DNA of 6,826 nucleotides from TMED26 sp002694075 (GTDB lineage Bacteria; Pseudomonadota; Alphaproteobacteria; Thalassobaculales; Thalassobaculaceae), in contig JAYYDT010000008.1 in NCBI GenBank assembly GCA_036160575.1, forward strand, positions 1 through 6,826, in the 5' to 3' direction. The notes under the pieces are model-generated. The model was not told the DNA's origin. It worked only from the letters and a program-made list of their open reading frames with translations, and did not search any database. A program made the translations under genes and the position numbers. Shown one piece after another: positions 6,041-6,826 of the stretch (position 1 is its first letter; the number at the start of each line of letters is the position of its first letter).

Positions 6041-6826
6041 ATGACAAGTAATTCGAGAACCGTCGCCATCGGCAGTCTCGGAACCATCGGCCTGGCGGTC
6101 GCGCGGGCCGTGGCGGCCGGTGAGCTACCGGGCCTGACCTTGGGCGCGGTGGCCGCCCGCGACCACGCCAAAGCGGCCGCCAACCTGGCCGCCATCGGCG
6201 CGCCGGAGGTGCCGGTGGTGGCCCTTGACGCGTTGGCCGACCATGGCGATATCGTGGTCGAGGCGGCGCCAGCGGCGGTGTTTCGCGAGATCGCCGTGAA
6301 CGCGGTGGCGGCCGGGCGTCTGTTCCTGCCGATCAGTGTTGGCGCCCTGCTGTCGCATATGGATTTGATCGACCGGGCGCGTCAGACCGGTGCGCAGATT
6401 ATTGTGCCGACCGGCGCTCTACTGGGCCTCGACGCGGTGCGGGCGGCGGCCGAGGGGACCATTGACAGTGTCACCCTGACCACGCGCAAGCCGCCGGGGG
6501 GCCTCGCCGGCGCGCCCTATCTGGTGGAGAACGATATCTCCGTCGAGGGGTTAAGCGAGGCCAAGCTGGTTTTCAGCGGCAGCGCCCGCGAGGGCGCCAA
6601 GGGCTTTCCGGCGAATGTCAACGTCGCCGCCGCCCTTAGCCTGGCCGGTATCGGGCCGGACCGCACCCGCCTCGAAATCTGGGCTGACCCGGCGATGACC
6701 CGTAATCAACACACCATCGTGGTGGAGGCGGATAGCGCCCGCCTAACCTTGAAAATTGAAAACGTGCCGACGGTGGAAAATCCCAAAACCGGTAAAATCA
6801 CCGCGCTCAGCGTGATCACCACCTTG
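6041..6826 (+). CDS. L-aspartate dehydrogenase family protein (NadX/AspDH), 3' end cut by window
   Basis: The frame stays open for 262 codons to the window edge. Family members are about 265-270 residues, so only a few residues should be missing. L-aspartate dehydrogenase interconverts aspartate with iminoaspartate/oxaloacetate and ammonia using NAD(P), and can feed NAD synthesis or work as an amino-acid dehydrogenase. Visible features are an N-terminal Rossmann segment GSLGTIG (11-17), PTGALLGLDAV (123-133), RKPP (149-152), FPANVNVAAALSLAGIG (189-205), ADP (215-217), NQH (222-224) with the likely catalytic His224, and ENPKTGKITALSV (246-258) near the C-terminus. The first glycine of the usual GxGxxG is Ser12, with Gly11 just before it. 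The start ATG at 6041 has a weak purine-rich site GAGAAAG (6025-6031). The 32-base gap to the BVMO stop suggests co-transcription. No nadA or nadB lies nearby, so a catabolic role alongside the BVMO is as plausible as NAD synthesis. Confidence 0.88.
   Translation, partial: MTSNSRTVAIGSLGTIGLAVARAVAAGELPGLTLGAVAARDHAKAAANLAAIGAPEVPVVALDALADHGDIVVEAAPAAVFREIAVNAVAAGRLFLPISVGALLSHMDLIDRARQTGAQIIVPTGALLGLDAVRAAAEGTIDSVTLTTRKPPGGLAGAPYLVENDISVEGLSEAKLVFSGSAREGAKGFPANVNVAAALSLAGIGPDRTRLEIWADPAMTRNQHTIVVEADSARLTLKIENVPTVENPKTGKITALSVITTL

Overview
The window is GC-rich (roughly mid-60s percent by eye) and densely coding, with short intergenic gaps and strongly GC-biased third codon positions. This fits a high-GC proteobacterium. 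An alphaproteobacterium is my best guess from protein style and codon use, but nothing here fixes the taxon. I see no rRNA, tRNA, CRISPR, insertion sequence or phage feature, and no stretch over 300 bases lacks a gene.

Layout, left to right. A FucA-like class II (zinc) aldolase (3-656, +) is followed after 93 bases by a long type I Baeyer-Villiger monooxygenase (BVMO) with an N-terminal extension (750-2621, +). Their strand-mate run ends tail-to-tail against a divergent gamma-glutamyltranspeptidase-family Ntn-hydrolase (2633-4237, -). The two stop codons are only 11 bases apart and share a 12-bp palindrome. A 136-base divergent promoter region (4238-4373) follows. It carries a 7-bp inverted repeat whose arms each contain an outward-facing TTGCCA, which could serve as paired -35 elements or an operator. 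Next come a second BVMO, close in layout to phenylacetone monooxygenase (4374-6008, +), and, 32 bases later, an L-aspartate dehydrogenase (NadX/AspDH family) gene that runs off the right edge (6041-6826+, +).

All five are cytoplasmic-type metabolic enzymes with no visible signal peptide. The set (two FAD/NADPH ketone-oxygenating enzymes, an amide-cleaving Ntn-hydrolase, an amino-acid-dehydrogenase-like enzyme and a short-chain aldolase) looks like part of a catabolic cluster for a carbonyl- or amide-containing compound. The substrate cannot be read from sequence. The most interesting point is that the GGT-like protein keeps its self-processing threonine but has replaced nearly every residue that holds the gamma-glutamyl group in E. 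coli GGT. It probably acts on a different amide and should not be annotated as a glutathione hydrolase.
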